Origin: Rhodospirillales bacterium
GTDB lineage: Bacteria > Pseudomonadota > Alphaproteobacteria > Acetobacterales > Acetobacteraceae
Direction of reading: 5' to 3'
NCBI GenBank assembly: GCA_018971905.1
Contig: JAGWZS010000054.1
Location: 1-9,667, forward strand
DNA: 9,667 bases
Of this stretch, positions 1 to 7,042 are shown one piece after another. A model generated the notes under the pieces. It ran no database searches. It saw nothing but the letters and a program-made list of their open reading frames with translations, and was not told the DNA's origin. A program made the translations under genes and the position numbers. The first letter of the stretch is position 1; each line of letters begins with the position of its first letter.

Positions 1-1313
1 CCCAGATGATTGATGGTGACCATGCCTGACTCAATATCCGCGCCAAGGGCCGCCACCTTGGCGGAGTTTCTGGAAAATGCATACGCCGCCAGGCCATATT
101 CAAGCCGGTTGGCCTCGGCAATCGCCTGCTCATAGCTCTGGAAAGGCAACACCAGCGCCAAGGGGCCAAACGGCTCTTCGTGCATCACCCGTGCATCGGC
201 GGGAATATCCGTTAACACCGTGGGCTCAAAGAAATAGCCTTTATTGCCGGAACGCTTGCCGCCTGTGCGCAGCTTGGCGCCTTTGCCAACGGCATCGGCA
301 ATAAAACCCTCCATGGCGCTCACGCGGCGGTCATTCGCCAGCGGCCCCATTGTGGTGCCTGTCGCCATGCCGTCGCCAAGCTTAATGGCCTCACACTTGG
401 CTACAAACTTCTCCACGAACGGCTCATACACGCCTTCCTGCACCAGAAAGCGGGTTGGCGCGATACAAACCTGACCGGCATTGCGGAACTTCGCGGCGGC
501 CAGATGCTTCACAGCCAGGTCAAGATCGGCATCGTCGAACACGAGAGCGGGCGCATGGCCACCCAACTCCATCGTCACGCGCTTCATATGCTTGCCGGCC
601 AGGCTCGCCAGATGCTTGCCCACGGCGGTTGAGCCGGTAAAGGAAACCTTCCTGACCGTTGGGTGCGGAATGAGATACTCAGAAATCTCCGCGGGCACAC
701 CAAACACAATCTGCACCACCCCGGCTGGCACACCCGCATCCACATAGCAGCGCACCAGTTCGGCACAGCTTGCCGGCGTTTCCTCGGGGCCCTTCAGAAT
801 AAAGGCGCACCCCGCCGCAAGCGCTGCGGAAATTTTACGCACAGCCTGGCTTACGGGGAAATTCCAGGGCGTAAAGCCCGCCACCACGCCCACCGGCTCG
901 CGCAAGGATAATTGATATACACCCGCCTGACGCGCCGGAATCACCCGGCCATAAGCGCGCCGCCCTTCCTCGGCGAACCAATCTATCACGTCGGCGGAGC
1001 CTGCCAGCTCGGTCTTGGCTTCCGCCAACGGTTTACCTTGCTCCAGCGTCATCAACGCGGCAATTTTATCCAGCCGCTCACGCAGCAAATCCGCCGCCTT
1101 GCGCATCAGCTTCGCGCGCTCATGGGCGGAGAGTTTACGCCACACGGCAAAGCCCTTGGCCGCCCAATCCAGCACTTCATCCAGGTCGGCCGTGCTGGCG
1201 TGAGCCAGGGTGCCAAGCACCTCCTCGTTTGCCGGATTCACCACATCGATGGTCCTGCCACCCTGCGCCGCGCGCCACTGGCCGCCAACATGCAGTAATA
1301 CGTTCTGATACAT
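1..1313 (-). CDS. gabD: NAD(P)-dependent succinate-semialdehyde dehydrogenase, 3' end beyond the left edge
   Basis: This frame starts at ATG 1313-1311 and stays open for 437 codons to the window edge. GabD-type enzymes are about 480 residues, so roughly 45 C-terminal residues are missing. Visible aldehyde dehydrogenase landmarks are TPWNFP with Asn151, Lys174 in LKGPEETP (cofactor binding), FTGSTAVGK (225-233), the general base Glu249 in MELGGH, nucleophile Cys283 in FRNAGQVC, and HEEPFGP further on. Arg159 (AVRK) and Arg277 (six residues before the Cys) sit where the two carboxylate-binding arginines of succinate-semialdehyde dehydrogenases lie, which favours a semialdehyde acid as substrate. 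The expected reaction is succinate semialdehyde to succinate in the cytoplasm. The start is supported by a strong Shine-Dalgarno 5 nt upstream. It follows the transaminase gene by 94 nt on the same strand, so the two probably act in sequence. Malonate or glutarate semialdehyde remains possible as substrate. No frameshift was seen. Confidence 0.88.
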   Translation of the reverse strand, partial: MYQNVLLHVGGQWRAAQGGRTIDVVNPANEEVLGTLAHASTADLDEVLDWAAKGFAVWRKLSAHERAKLMRKAADLLRERLDKIAALMTLEQGKPLAEAKTELAGSADVIDWFAEEGRRAYGRVIPARQAGVYQLSLREPVGVVAGFTPWNFPVSQAVRKISAALAAGCAFILKGPEETPASCAELVRCYVDAGVPAGVVQIVFGVPAEISEYLIPHPTVRKVSFTGSTAVGKHLASLAGKHMKRVTMELGGHAPALVFDDADLDLAVKHLAAAKFRNAGQVCIAPTRFLVQEGVYEPFVEKFVAKCEAIKLGDGMATGTTMGPLANDRRVSAMEGFIADAVGKGAKLRTGGKRSGNKGYFFEPTVLTDIPADARVMHEEPFGPLALVLPFQSYEQAIAEANRLEYGLAAYAFSRNSAKVAALGADIESGMVTINHL

Positions 1314-1318
1314 TTTCA

Positions 1319-1325
1319 CTCCTCC
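1319..1325 (-). promoter_or_regulatory. Ribosome binding site of the aldehyde dehydrogenase gene
   Basis: Read on the minus strand this is GGAGGAG, 5 nt before ATG 1313-1311. It is the strongest anti-Shine-Dalgarno match used in the window and fixes the start of a gene whose other end is outside. Confidence 0.8.
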
Positions 1326-1356
1326 GGATTCACAAGCAGAAACGGCCCGTGGCCGA

Positions 1357-1379
1357 CCGGCCGCAATCGTGAGGGCCGG
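1357..1379. repeat. GC-rich inverted repeat between transaminase and dehydrogenase genes
   Basis: CCGGCC (1357-1362) and GGCCGG (1374-1379) form a perfect 6-bp stem around an 11-nt loop inside the 94-nt gap between the two genes. No T-run follows on the minus strand, so it is not a standard intrinsic terminator. It could be an mRNA-stabilising or processing hairpin within the operon, or chance in GC-rich DNA. The rest of the gap (1314-1407) shows only the ribosome binding site. Confidence 0.25.
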
Positions 1380-1407
1380 CAAACCTAACGAATACGCCTT
1401 GCGTCAG

Positions 1408-2730
1408 TCAGCTTTCCTTGATCAACTTGCGTAGAATATCGAGCATTTCGCTGATCTGGTCTGGCGTTGCCACGAAGGGGGGCGCCAGCACCAAATTATC
1501 CCCCGCTGATCGCAGAACCAGGCCATTCTCAAAGGCTTTGCAGAGAATTTTGAAGCCTCGTTCCCCTGGTTTGCCTTTCGGCGCCAGTTCCACCGCGCCC
1601 AGGAGCCCAAAACCGCGCGTGTCGATAACATCCGGCATCCCCTTAAAGCTGCCGACTTGCTCAAGAAACGCCGGAGCCAGCGCCTTCACGCGGTTGAATG
1701 TGTCCTCTTCACGGTAAATTTTCAGCGTTGCCAAACCCGCCGCGCAGGCCGCCGGATGCGCCGAGTATGTGTAACCATGGGCAAACTCGATGCTATTGGG
1801 AGGGGCGGTCTCCAGAATGGCCTGCTGGATCTCTTCCTTCACCGCCACCGCCGCCATCGGAATGGAGCCGTTGGTTATCGCCTTGGCCATGGTTACAATA
1901 TCAGGCGTCACACCAAAGGTTTGCGCGGCAAACGCCTCGCCCGTGCGGCCAAACCCGGTGATCACCTCATCAAAAATCAGCAATATACCGTGTTTGGTGC
2001 AGATCTCGCGCAAGCGCTTCAGATACCCCTTCGGCGGCACAAGAATCCCGGTCGAACCGGCTATCGGCTCCACAATGCAGGCAGCAATTGTATCGGCGCC
2101 ATGCAGGTTCACGAACCGCTCCAGATCATCCGCGAGGTCGGCGCCGCACTCGCCCTCGCCCATCTGGAAGTTATTCTCTTTAATATGCGTATGGCGCAGG
2201 TGCGACACACCCGGCAGTCCCACGCCAAAGGCCCGGCGGTTCGCCACCATGCCGCCAACCGACCAGCCGCCAAAGTTAACCCCATGATAACCCCGCTCGC
2301 GGCCGACGAAGCGCGTGCGCTGCCCCTCGCCCCGGGCGCGATGATACTGGATCGCCATCTTCAAAGCGGTTTCGGCGGCCTCCGACCCTGAACAGGAGAA
2401 AAACACACGGTTGAGGCCCGCGGGCAGCATCTGCGCCACCTCGGTTGCCAGCCGGAACGCCACTGGCACGCCATATTGAAATGGCGGCGCATAATCTAGC
2501 TCCTCCATCTGCTTTGCCACGGCTTCGCGTATTTCGCGGCGGCCATGGCCAAGCGGAATGCAGTAAAGCCCCGACGACCCATCCAGCAGCTTCTCGCCCC
2601 GCGTATTATAATAATAGACACCTTCCGCCCGTGCTATAAGACGCGGCTGCTCCAAAAACTGCTGGTTTGCGGTAAAAGGCATCCAGTGATGAAACAGTGG
2701 ATCGTTGGTTGGACGGACCGCGGCGCTCAT
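1408..2730 (-). CDS. Omega-amino acid (beta-alanine/GABA type):pyruvate transaminase, class III PLP enzyme
   Basis: A 440-residue protein with the features of fold-type I class III aminotransferases, closest by eye to omega-amino-acid:pyruvate transaminases (BauA-like). Features: HWMPFTANQQF near the N-terminus (15-25), the substrate-site start LDGSSGLYC (49-57), phosphate-binding SGSEAAETALK (114-124), GYHG (147-150) whose aromatic ring would stack on PLP, FDEVITGFGRTG (253-264) with Asp254 contacting the pyridine nitrogen, the Schiff-base Lys283 in TMAKAITNG, and Arg407 in LRSAGDNL as the likely carboxylate-binding arginine. Length is normal for the family (about 440-450). It transfers an amino group from an omega-amino acid to pyruvate, giving alanine and a semialdehyde; the dehydrogenase gene directly downstream would oxidise the latter. 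ATG 2730-2728 has GGAG (2743-2740) upstream, slightly distant. The exact amino donor (beta-alanine, GABA, other amines) cannot be read from sequence. Confidence 0.9.
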   Translation of the reverse strand: MSAAVRPTNDPLFHHWMPFTANQQFLEQPRLIARAEGVYYYNTRGEKLLDGSSGLYCIPLGHGRREIREAVAKQMEELDYAPPFQYGVPVAFRLATEVAQMLPAGLNRVFFSCSGSEAAETALKMAIQYHRARGEGQRTRFVGRERGYHGVNFGGWSVGGMVANRRAFGVGLPGVSHLRHTHIKENNFQMGEGECGADLADDLERFVNLHGADTIAACIVEPIAGSTGILVPPKGYLKRLREICTKHGILLIFDEVITGFGRTGEAFAAQTFGVTPDIVTMAKAITNGSIPMAAVAVKEEIQQAILETAPPNSIEFAHGYTYSAHPAACAAGLATLKIYREEDTFNRVKALAPAFLEQVGSFKGMPDVIDTRGFGLLGAVELAPKGKPGERGFKILCKAFENGLVLRSAGDNLVLAPPFVATPDQISEMLDILRKLIKES

Positions 2731-2908
2731 TGGCTGACACTCCAGATTATCTGATCGTAGTTTACAATTTTAAACATTCTTGAAAAGCATTTTCTACCAG
2801 CCGAATGAGCAGCAGGCATGAAACCGCCGCGCGGCCGCCATGCGCGGGGCTGTCAGGCACACCGCATCGCGCTACACGCCACCCATTCACACCCCGGGAT
2901 GAAGCCAC
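2731..2908. promoter_or_regulatory. Divergent intergenic region with two short dyads, candidate operator/promoter
   Basis: This 178-nt gap separates the minus-strand transaminase unit from the plus-strand DUF952 gene and must hold the promoters of both. The part from 2751 to 2800 is markedly AT-rich against GC-rich surroundings. It contains GTTTA-N6-TAAAC (2760-2775) and GAAAA-N3-TTTTC (2782-2794), whose centres are about 20.5 bp apart, close to two helical turns. That is the layout expected of regulator half-sites, but no regulator gene is in the window and the repeats are short. From 2800 to 2908 I see only GC-rich DNA without a clear motif. Confidence 0.35.
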
Positions 2909-3247
2909 ATGACCCAGCAACTTGCCTACAAAATTCTGACTCAGGCTCAATTTCTTAGTTTGCGCGCCGGAAGCTTCACGGGCGCGCCGGTGGATATCAC
3001 GGATGGCTACATCCATCTTTCCACCGCTGAACAGCTGGACGGCACCCTGGCCAGGCATTTCGGAGGGCAGGATGAGCTGATCATCGCCGCCATCCCCCTG
3101 AAACCACTGGGCGATGCCCTGCGATGGGAACCCTCGCGCGGTGGCGCTTTATTTCCGCATTTTTATGGCCGGCTTACTATGAACATGGTCAGCGCCCACG
3201 CCGCATTGCGGCGTGACGCCACCGGGCGCGCAATTCTGCCTGGTTGA
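2909..3247 (+). CDS. DUF952 family protein
   Basis: A 112-residue protein covering the full DUF952 domain. Signatures are YKIL near the start (7-10), DITDGYIHLST (29-39), AEQL soon after (40-43), LRWEPSRGGALFPHFYG (71-87). Conserved-looking polar residues are His36, Glu74, Arg77 and His84. There is no signal peptide or membrane segment, so it should be cytoplasmic. The molecular function is unknown. From memory, a solved family member was placed in the ADP-ribosyltransferase fold group, which fits the His-x-Ser-Thr motif, but this is not proof of activity. The start ATG has only a weak GGGAT-like sequence upstream. It is probably monocistronic, transcribed away from the transaminase gene, and converges with acpS with 2 nt between the stop codons. 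Confidence 0.85.
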   Translation: MTQQLAYKILTQAQFLSLRAGSFTGAPVDITDGYIHLSTAEQLDGTLARHFGGQDELIIAAIPLKPLGDALRWEPSRGGALFPHFYGRLTMNMVSAHAALRRDATGRAILPG

Positions 3248-3249
3248 TC

Positions 3250-3675
3250 TTACCCTGGCTGCTGTTCCGGCACGGCGGAAATGATTACCTGCGCATAGGC
3301 ATAGGGGTATTCATCCGTCAGCGAGACAAACACGCGCGGCTCATGCCCCGCAGGCGTCAACTCCCGCAACCTTTCCAGCGCTCCGCCGGAAAGCGCCATG
3401 GTCGGCTGGCCGCTGGCCAAATTCACCACACTCAGATCCGACATGAACACGCCGCGCGAAAACCCGGTGCCAAGGGCCTTGGCGCACGCCTCCTTCGCGG
3501 CAAAGCGTTTCGCATAGCTCGAAGCCCGAAAATGCTGGCGCCTCTCACTGCGCGCCCGCTCGGTTTCGGAAAACACCCGCAGGGTGAACCGCTCGCCATG
3601 TTTTTCGAGCACTTTTTCCACCCGCCTTATATCGCAGAGGTCGGTCCCCAGGCCGATAATGATACCCGCGGTCAA
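3250..3675 (-). CDS. acpS: Holo-[acyl-carrier-protein] synthase
   Basis: A 141-residue phosphopantetheinyl transferase of the AcpS type. It moves 4'-phosphopantetheine from CoA onto the serine of acyl carrier protein in the cytoplasm, activating fatty-acid synthesis. GLGTDLCDI (8-16) carries the Mg-binding Asp12, and [13 protein letters not shown] (57-69) carries Glu62 and the basic residues of the CoA site. Ends with the usual [15 protein letters not shown] strand. Length fits the family (about 120-140). The start appears to be TTG at 3675-3673, overlapping the rsh stop as TTGA; no ATG or GTG lies closer that keeps the GTDLCDI strand. An AGGTGGAG sequence inside the end of rsh supports this start. 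It is the last gene of the folK-rpoZ-rsh-acpS run. Expression probably depends on translational coupling to rsh. Confidence 0.93.
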   Translation of the reverse strand: MTAGIIIGLGTDLCDIRRVEKVLEKHGERFTLRVFSETERARSERRQHFRASSYAKRFAAKEACAKALGTGFSRGVFMSDLSVVNLASGQPTMALSGGALERLRELTPAGHEPRVFVSLTDEYPYAYAQVIISAVPEQQPG

Positions 3676-5924
3676 TTTCGTGCCCGCTCCACCTGGGCAA
3701 TGCCACTGGCAGCACGCAACCCGGCAATCACCTGGTTCAAATGCCTCGCGTCATGCACCTCAACATCCACCAGCGCCTCGAAGAAATCCTGCTGGCGGTG
3801 AACAATTTTCAGGTTGGAGATGGCTCCCTCCTGCTTGGCAACGGCATTGGCCAGCGCCGCCAGCGCGCCCGGCGCATTGCTGGCGATCACACTCACCCGG
3901 CCGGTAAACGTCTGCGCCTTGGCATCGGCCCGCGTCTCTTCGTTCCAGTCCACGTCTATAAAGCGCTCGGGCGTTGCCGCGTATTGATCAAGCTGCGCGC
4001 AATCCTTGGCATGAATGGTAATTGGCTTGCCGGTGGTAACAATGCCCACAATCTTGTCCCCTGGCAGAGGATGGCAACACCCGGCGTAATGCACATCCAT
4101 ACCCGCAACCAGCCCGGTGATGGGGCCGCTGGCATCGGCACGAGGCGCATTGCGAGGCGAGCGCGCGGAAAGCGCCCCCATAAAGGCCGGCAGCATACGC
4201 GGCGCGCGGACCTCTTTCAGCTCAGGATAGGCCGTGTTCACCACATCCTTCGGCCCCACCACCCCGGTGGCCACGGCCACATAAAGGTCGTCCACACTGG
4301 CTTGCTTGAAGTGCTTTGCCACCGGCTCCAGAATTTTCTCTGAGCCATCCACGCCATCCTGCCGGAACGCCTTCATCAGCATGGATTTTCCGGCATCGCG
4401 GTGCTGGTCGCGCATCTGCTGCGCCAAAAACCGGCGGATGCGCGCCCGCGCCTTGCCGGTCACCACAAACCGTTCCCAGGCGGGGCTTGGCGTGCCACCG
4501 CGGGCCGTGAGAATCTCTACCTGGTCGCCATTCTGCAACTCGTAGCGCAGCGGCATCAACTTGCCATTGATGCGCGCGCCCACGCAGGTATCCCCAATCT
4601 GGCTGTGCACGGCATAGGCGAAATCAACCGAGGTCGCACCACGCGGCAGCTGGATCAGCTGCCCCTTGGGGGTGAAACAGAACACCTGGTCTTGATAAAG
4701 CTCCAGCTTGGTATTCTCGAGGAACTCGTCCGGGGCGGCGGAGTTTTCAAGAATTTCCAGCAGATCCTTCACCCAACCAAACTGCTTCACATCGCCGGGC
4801 GATGCGTCATCCTGCTTATAGAGCCAATGCGCGGCAACGCCCGCTTCCGCCACCGCCTGCATCTCCGGCGTGCGAATCTGGATCTCGATCTTCTGATTGC
4901 GCGGCTGGCGCAGCGTCACACCAGTATGGAGTGACTGATACCCATTGCTCTTGGGCGTTGAAATATAGTCCTTGAACCTTCCGGCAATAACCGGGAACGC
5001 CGCATGAATGGCGCCCAGTGCCACATAGCATTCGGCACGGGAGGGAACGACAACACGGAACGCCATGATGTCCGAAAGTTGCTCAAACGCAACGTTCCGG
5101 CGTTTCATCTTCTGCCAGATGGAGTAGGGCGATTTTTCGCGGCCGGAGATCTCCGCCGCACTCACCCCGGCGTCCATGCAAACGCGGCTTAATTCGCGCC
5201 GCACTTCCTCAATAACATCAGCCCCCTGCCCGCGCAGAAAGTTCAGGCGTGTCTGGATGGTGTCGTAAGCCTCCGGTTCAATCTCGGCAAACGCCCGGTT
5301 CTGCAACTCCGTCTTCACCGCCTCCATGCCGATCCGCTCAGCCAGAGGCGCATAGATATCCATGGTCTCGCGGGAGATCCGCAGCCGCCGGTGCGCGGCG
5401 GAAACCGCGCCCAGCGTACGCATGTTGTGCAGCCGGTCAGCCAGCTTCACGATGAGCACCCGGATATCCTTGCTCATCGCCAGCACGAGCTTGCGGAAGT
5501 TTTCTGCCTGCTTGGTCCGGTCGGATTGCAGCTCCAGCCGCGTCAGCTTGGTGACACCATCCACCAGCGACGCCACCTCGTTACCAAAGCGTTTCTGCAC
5601 CGCTGCCAGCGTAACGGATGTGTCCTCAACCGTGTCGTGCAGCAAAGCGGTAATGATGGAGGCGCCATCCAGCTTATAGCTGGCAAGAATGCCGGCTACC
5701 GCCAGCGGATGCGTTATATAAGGCTCGCCGTTATCTCGCTTCTGGTCGGCATGGGCCTCCGCCGCGGCCCGGTATGCCTCGTCGATCAACGTGGCATCGG
5801 CCTTGGAATCGTAAGCGGCCACTCGCGCCACCAGCCCCGCCAGCTCCGGGTTTGGCTGCGGCAAACCGCTATTCAGGCCCTCGGGGGCGTAGGACAGGCT
5901 CAGAAACCCATAGCCTGCCCGCAT
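3672..5924 (-). CDS. rsh: Bifunctional (p)ppGpp synthetase/hydrolase, RelA/SpoT homologue
   Basis: A 750-residue long RSH enzyme that makes and degrades (p)ppGpp in the stringent response. Domain order: HD hydrolase (about 45-200) with His72, HDTVED (96-101) and [11 protein letters not shown] (161-171); synthetase (about 230-370) with [10 protein letters not shown] (267-276), the RFKD motif at 316-319, NGYQSLHT (327-334) and Glu347 in EIQIRT; TGS (about 410-472); a helical and conserved-Cys region with Cys616-Cys617; C-terminal ACT (about 675-748). RxKD rather than ExDD at 316-319 is the signature of bifunctional rather than synthetase-only enzymes, and the intact HD motif agrees. The start at ATG 5924-5922 is 4 nt after the rpoZ stop and gives a normal family length. 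The frame stays open 40 codons further upstream to 6044, but that part overlaps rpoZ and is Pro/Arg-rich with no RSH similarity. The Shine-Dalgarno is weak, so coupling to rpoZ translation is likely. Confidence 0.96.
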   Translation of the reverse strand: MRAGYGFLSLSYAPEGLNSGLPQPNPELAGLVARVAAYDSKADATLIDEAYRAAAEAHADQKRDNGEPYITHPLAVAGILASYKLDGASIITALLHDTVEDTSVTLAAVQKRFGNEVASLVDGVTKLTRLELQSDRTKQAENFRKLVLAMSKDIRVLIVKLADRLHNMRTLGAVSAAHRRLRISRETMDIYAPLAERIGMEAVKTELQNRAFAEIEPEAYDTIQTRLNFLRGQGADVIEEVRRELSRVCMDAGVSAAEISGREKSPYSIWQKMKRRNVAFEQLSDIMAFRVVVPSRAECYVALGAIHAAFPVIAGRFKDYISTPKSNGYQSLHTGVTLRQPRNQKIEIQIRTPEMQAVAEAGVAAHWLYKQDDASPGDVKQFGWVKDLLEILENSAAPDEFLENTKLELYQDQVFCFTPKGQLIQLPRGATSVDFAYAVHSQIGDTCVGARINGKLMPLRYELQNGDQVEILTARGGTPSPAWERFVVTGKARARIRRFLAQQMRDQHRDAGKSMLMKAFRQDGVDGSEKILEPVAKHFKQASVDDLYVAVATGVVGPKDVVNTAYPELKEVRAPRMLPAFMGALSARSPRNAPRADASGPITGLVAGMDVHYAGCCHPLPGDKIVGIVTTGKPITIHAKDCAQLDQYAATPERFIDVDWNEETRADAKAQTFTGRVSVIASNAPGALAALANAVAKQEGAISNLKIVHRQQDFFEALVDVEVHDARHLNQVIAGLRAASGIAQVERARN
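3687..3694 (-). promoter_or_regulatory. Ribosome binding site supporting the TTG start of acpS
   Basis: On the minus strand this reads AGGTGGAG, inside the last codons of rsh, 11 nt before TTG 3675-3673. The spacing is a little long but it is the only good match near the 5' end of acpS. Confidence 0.5.
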
Positions 5925-5928
5925 GGCT

Positions 5929-6339
5929 TTACCGGCGGGACTTGCCGCCGAGCTCGGCCTCAATGGCGGCCTGGATATCCTCGGGAGACATAATCTCGTC
6001 GCCCTCGGCGGCCATGGCGGCAGCTTCCTCCTCGGCGGAAACATCCTGCAGCCCGAAAATATTCTGGTCCGTCGGGATCAGATCCATCACCTCTTCGTCC
6101 ACCGGCTCCGGCTCCGGCACGCGGGAGAGGGATTTCACAAGGTCATGCTCCAGCTCAGGCAGTTCCACGGTCTCATCGGCAATCTCACGCAGCGCCACCA
6201 CGGGGTTCTTATCGTTGTCCCGGTCTATGGTCAGCTGCTCACCGCGGCTGATATTCCGGGCACGCTGCGCTGCGAGCAGAACCAGCTCAAAGCGGTTCGG
6301 CACCTTCAAAACGCAGTCTTCAACGGTTACGCGGGCCAT
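5929..6339 (-). CDS. rpoZ: DNA-directed RNA polymerase subunit omega
   Basis: A 136-residue omega subunit, which helps assemble and stabilise the beta' subunit of RNA polymerase. The N-terminal half is strongly conserved: MARVTVEDC (1-9), [16 protein letters not shown] (13-28), [18 protein letters not shown] (38-55). The MAR start is the omega contribution to ppGpp site 1 in proteobacterial RNA polymerase, and the (p)ppGpp enzyme is encoded immediately downstream. From about residue 58 the protein becomes an acidic, Glu/Asp/Pro-rich tail (for example [12 protein letters not shown]), as in longer alphaproteobacterial omega proteins; E. coli omega is about 90 residues. ATG 6339-6337 has GGAG 10 nt upstream. 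The gene lies 82 nt after folK on the same strand, in the operon folK-rpoZ-rsh-acpS. Confidence 0.96.
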   Translation of the reverse strand: MARVTVEDCVLKVPNRFELVLLAAQRARNISRGEQLTIDRDNDKNPVVALREIADETVELPELEHDLVKSLSRVPEPEPVDEEVMDLIPTDQNIFGLQDVSAEEEAAAMAAEGDEIMSPEDIQAAIEAELGGKSRR

Positions 6340-6421
6340 AGGGGTACGCTCCAGGCAGAAAATTGAATGCGTGCCTTACCGCAGCCGCGGCGGGGAGGCA
6401 AGCGCCTTTACTCGGCAATGC

Positions 6422-6919
6422 CTAGCGGTCATGCCAGGGTTCGATAACCTGGGGGGGAAGCTCCGCCAGCAAGGTTGTAACATTTTTCCGCAGAACCGGG
6501 TGGCGCCATGCGGAGGCCACGTCCAGCAGCGGGCGCAGCACAAAGGCACGCAGGTGAGCACGTGGGTGCGGCAGCACCGGGTCTGGCGTGGCGCGGATCA
6601 TTCCCGTCATGTCGATAATATCGAGATCCAGCGTCCGGGGCGCGTTGGGCACAGACCTCTCCCGCCCGAACCGCACCTCGATATCCTGAAGCCGCCGCAA
6701 AAGCTCCACGGGGTCGAGCGCGCCGTTCATGCGGATCATGCCGTTGCAGTAATCCGGCTGGCCGGAAGCCGGAATCGGCTTGGTGCGGTACCAGGGCGAA
6801 AGTGCCACAAAGCTAAGTCCTGGAATGGCGCGTATGGCACCCGCCGCCGCCTCGCAGATCTCCACCGGCGTCATGCCGTCCGTCCCTGGCATGTTGGCAC
6901 CAATGGCGATTAAGATCAT
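6422..6919 (-). CDS. folK: 2-amino-4-hydroxy-6-hydroxymethyldihydropteridine diphosphokinase
   Basis: A 165-residue HPPK, which transfers pyrophosphate from ATP to 6-hydroxymethyl-7,8-dihydropterin in folate synthesis (cytoplasm). Signatures: IAIGANM at the N-terminus (4-10), SPWYRTKPIP (41-50), CNGMIRM (58-64), the ATP/Mg motif PRTLDLDII (94-102) with Asp98 and Asp100 as metal ligands, and LPHPRAHLRAFVLRPL (116-131). Length is typical (about 160). No folB or folP gene is adjacent. The start ATG 6919-6917 is fixed by the N-terminal strand; only a weak GAG lies upstream on the minus strand. It is the first gene of the folK-rpoZ-rsh-acpS run and is divergent from the NYN gene, so its promoter must lie in 6920-7042 or nearby. 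Confidence 0.96.
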   Translation of the reverse strand: MILIAIGANMPGTDGMTPVEICEAAAGAIRAIPGLSFVALSPWYRTKPIPASGQPDYCNGMIRMNGALDPVELLRRLQDIEVRFGRERSVPNAPRTLDLDIIDMTGMIRATPDPVLPHPRAHLRAFVLRPLLDVASAWRHPVLRKNVTTLLAELPPQVIEPWHDR

Positions 6920-7042
6920 AAAAGAAAAATACTCACAACAGGAGGAACGAGACGCTCAGTTCGCGCACGAATAGTCTCTAACATTTCTTAACAAAATGTA
7001 CACCACCTTTACGCCCTTATTTCAAGAGGAATGAATTTCAAT
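6920..7042. promoter_or_regulatory. Divergent folK / NYN intergenic region with an inverted repeat
   Basis: This gap must contain the promoters for the folK-rpoZ-rsh-acpS run (minus) and the NYN-UDG pair (plus). It is AT-rich. A perfect dyad ACATTT-N7-AAATGT spans 6981-6999 and could be an operator, or a hairpin if transcribed. I could not assign convincing -35/-10 boxes on either strand. Confidence 0.35.
7025..7030 (+). promoter_or_regulatory. Ribosome binding site deciding between two starts of the NYN gene
   Basis: AGAGGA lies directly against an ATG at 7031 (no spacing) and 12 nt before a second in-frame ATG at 7043. Zero spacing is not usable, so 7043 is the likelier start although 12 nt is on the long side. 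Confidence 0.5.

Noticed and set aside
1657..2391. A 244-codon plus-strand open frame inside the transaminase gene
   Set aside because: It lies wholly antisense to a clear PLP enzyme, is rich in Arg and His as reverse-strand shadows usually are, and shows no recognisable motif.
2746..2774. Possible minus-strand promoter TTTAAA-17 bp-GATAAT for the transaminase gene
   Set aside because: The spacing is ideal, but transcription would begin near 2739, after the GGAG at 2743-2740, leaving the mRNA without its ribosome binding site.
6372..6400. Hairpin TGCCT...AGGCA with inner CCGC/GCGG between folK and rpoZ, considered as a terminator
   Set aside because: The stem is interrupted, there is no T-run on the minus strand, and termination here would cut rpoZ and rsh from the only obvious upstream promoter region.
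5774..6913. A 379-codon plus-strand open frame across the starts of rsh, rpoZ and folK
   Set aside because: It is antisense to three certain genes, its Ser/Arg/Pro-rich translation resembles no family, and GC-rich codon bias readily opens such frames.
6941..6947. Strong Shine-Dalgarno-like GGAGGAA on the plus strand
   Set aside because: No ATG, GTG or TTG follows at usable distance, and no open frame begins here.
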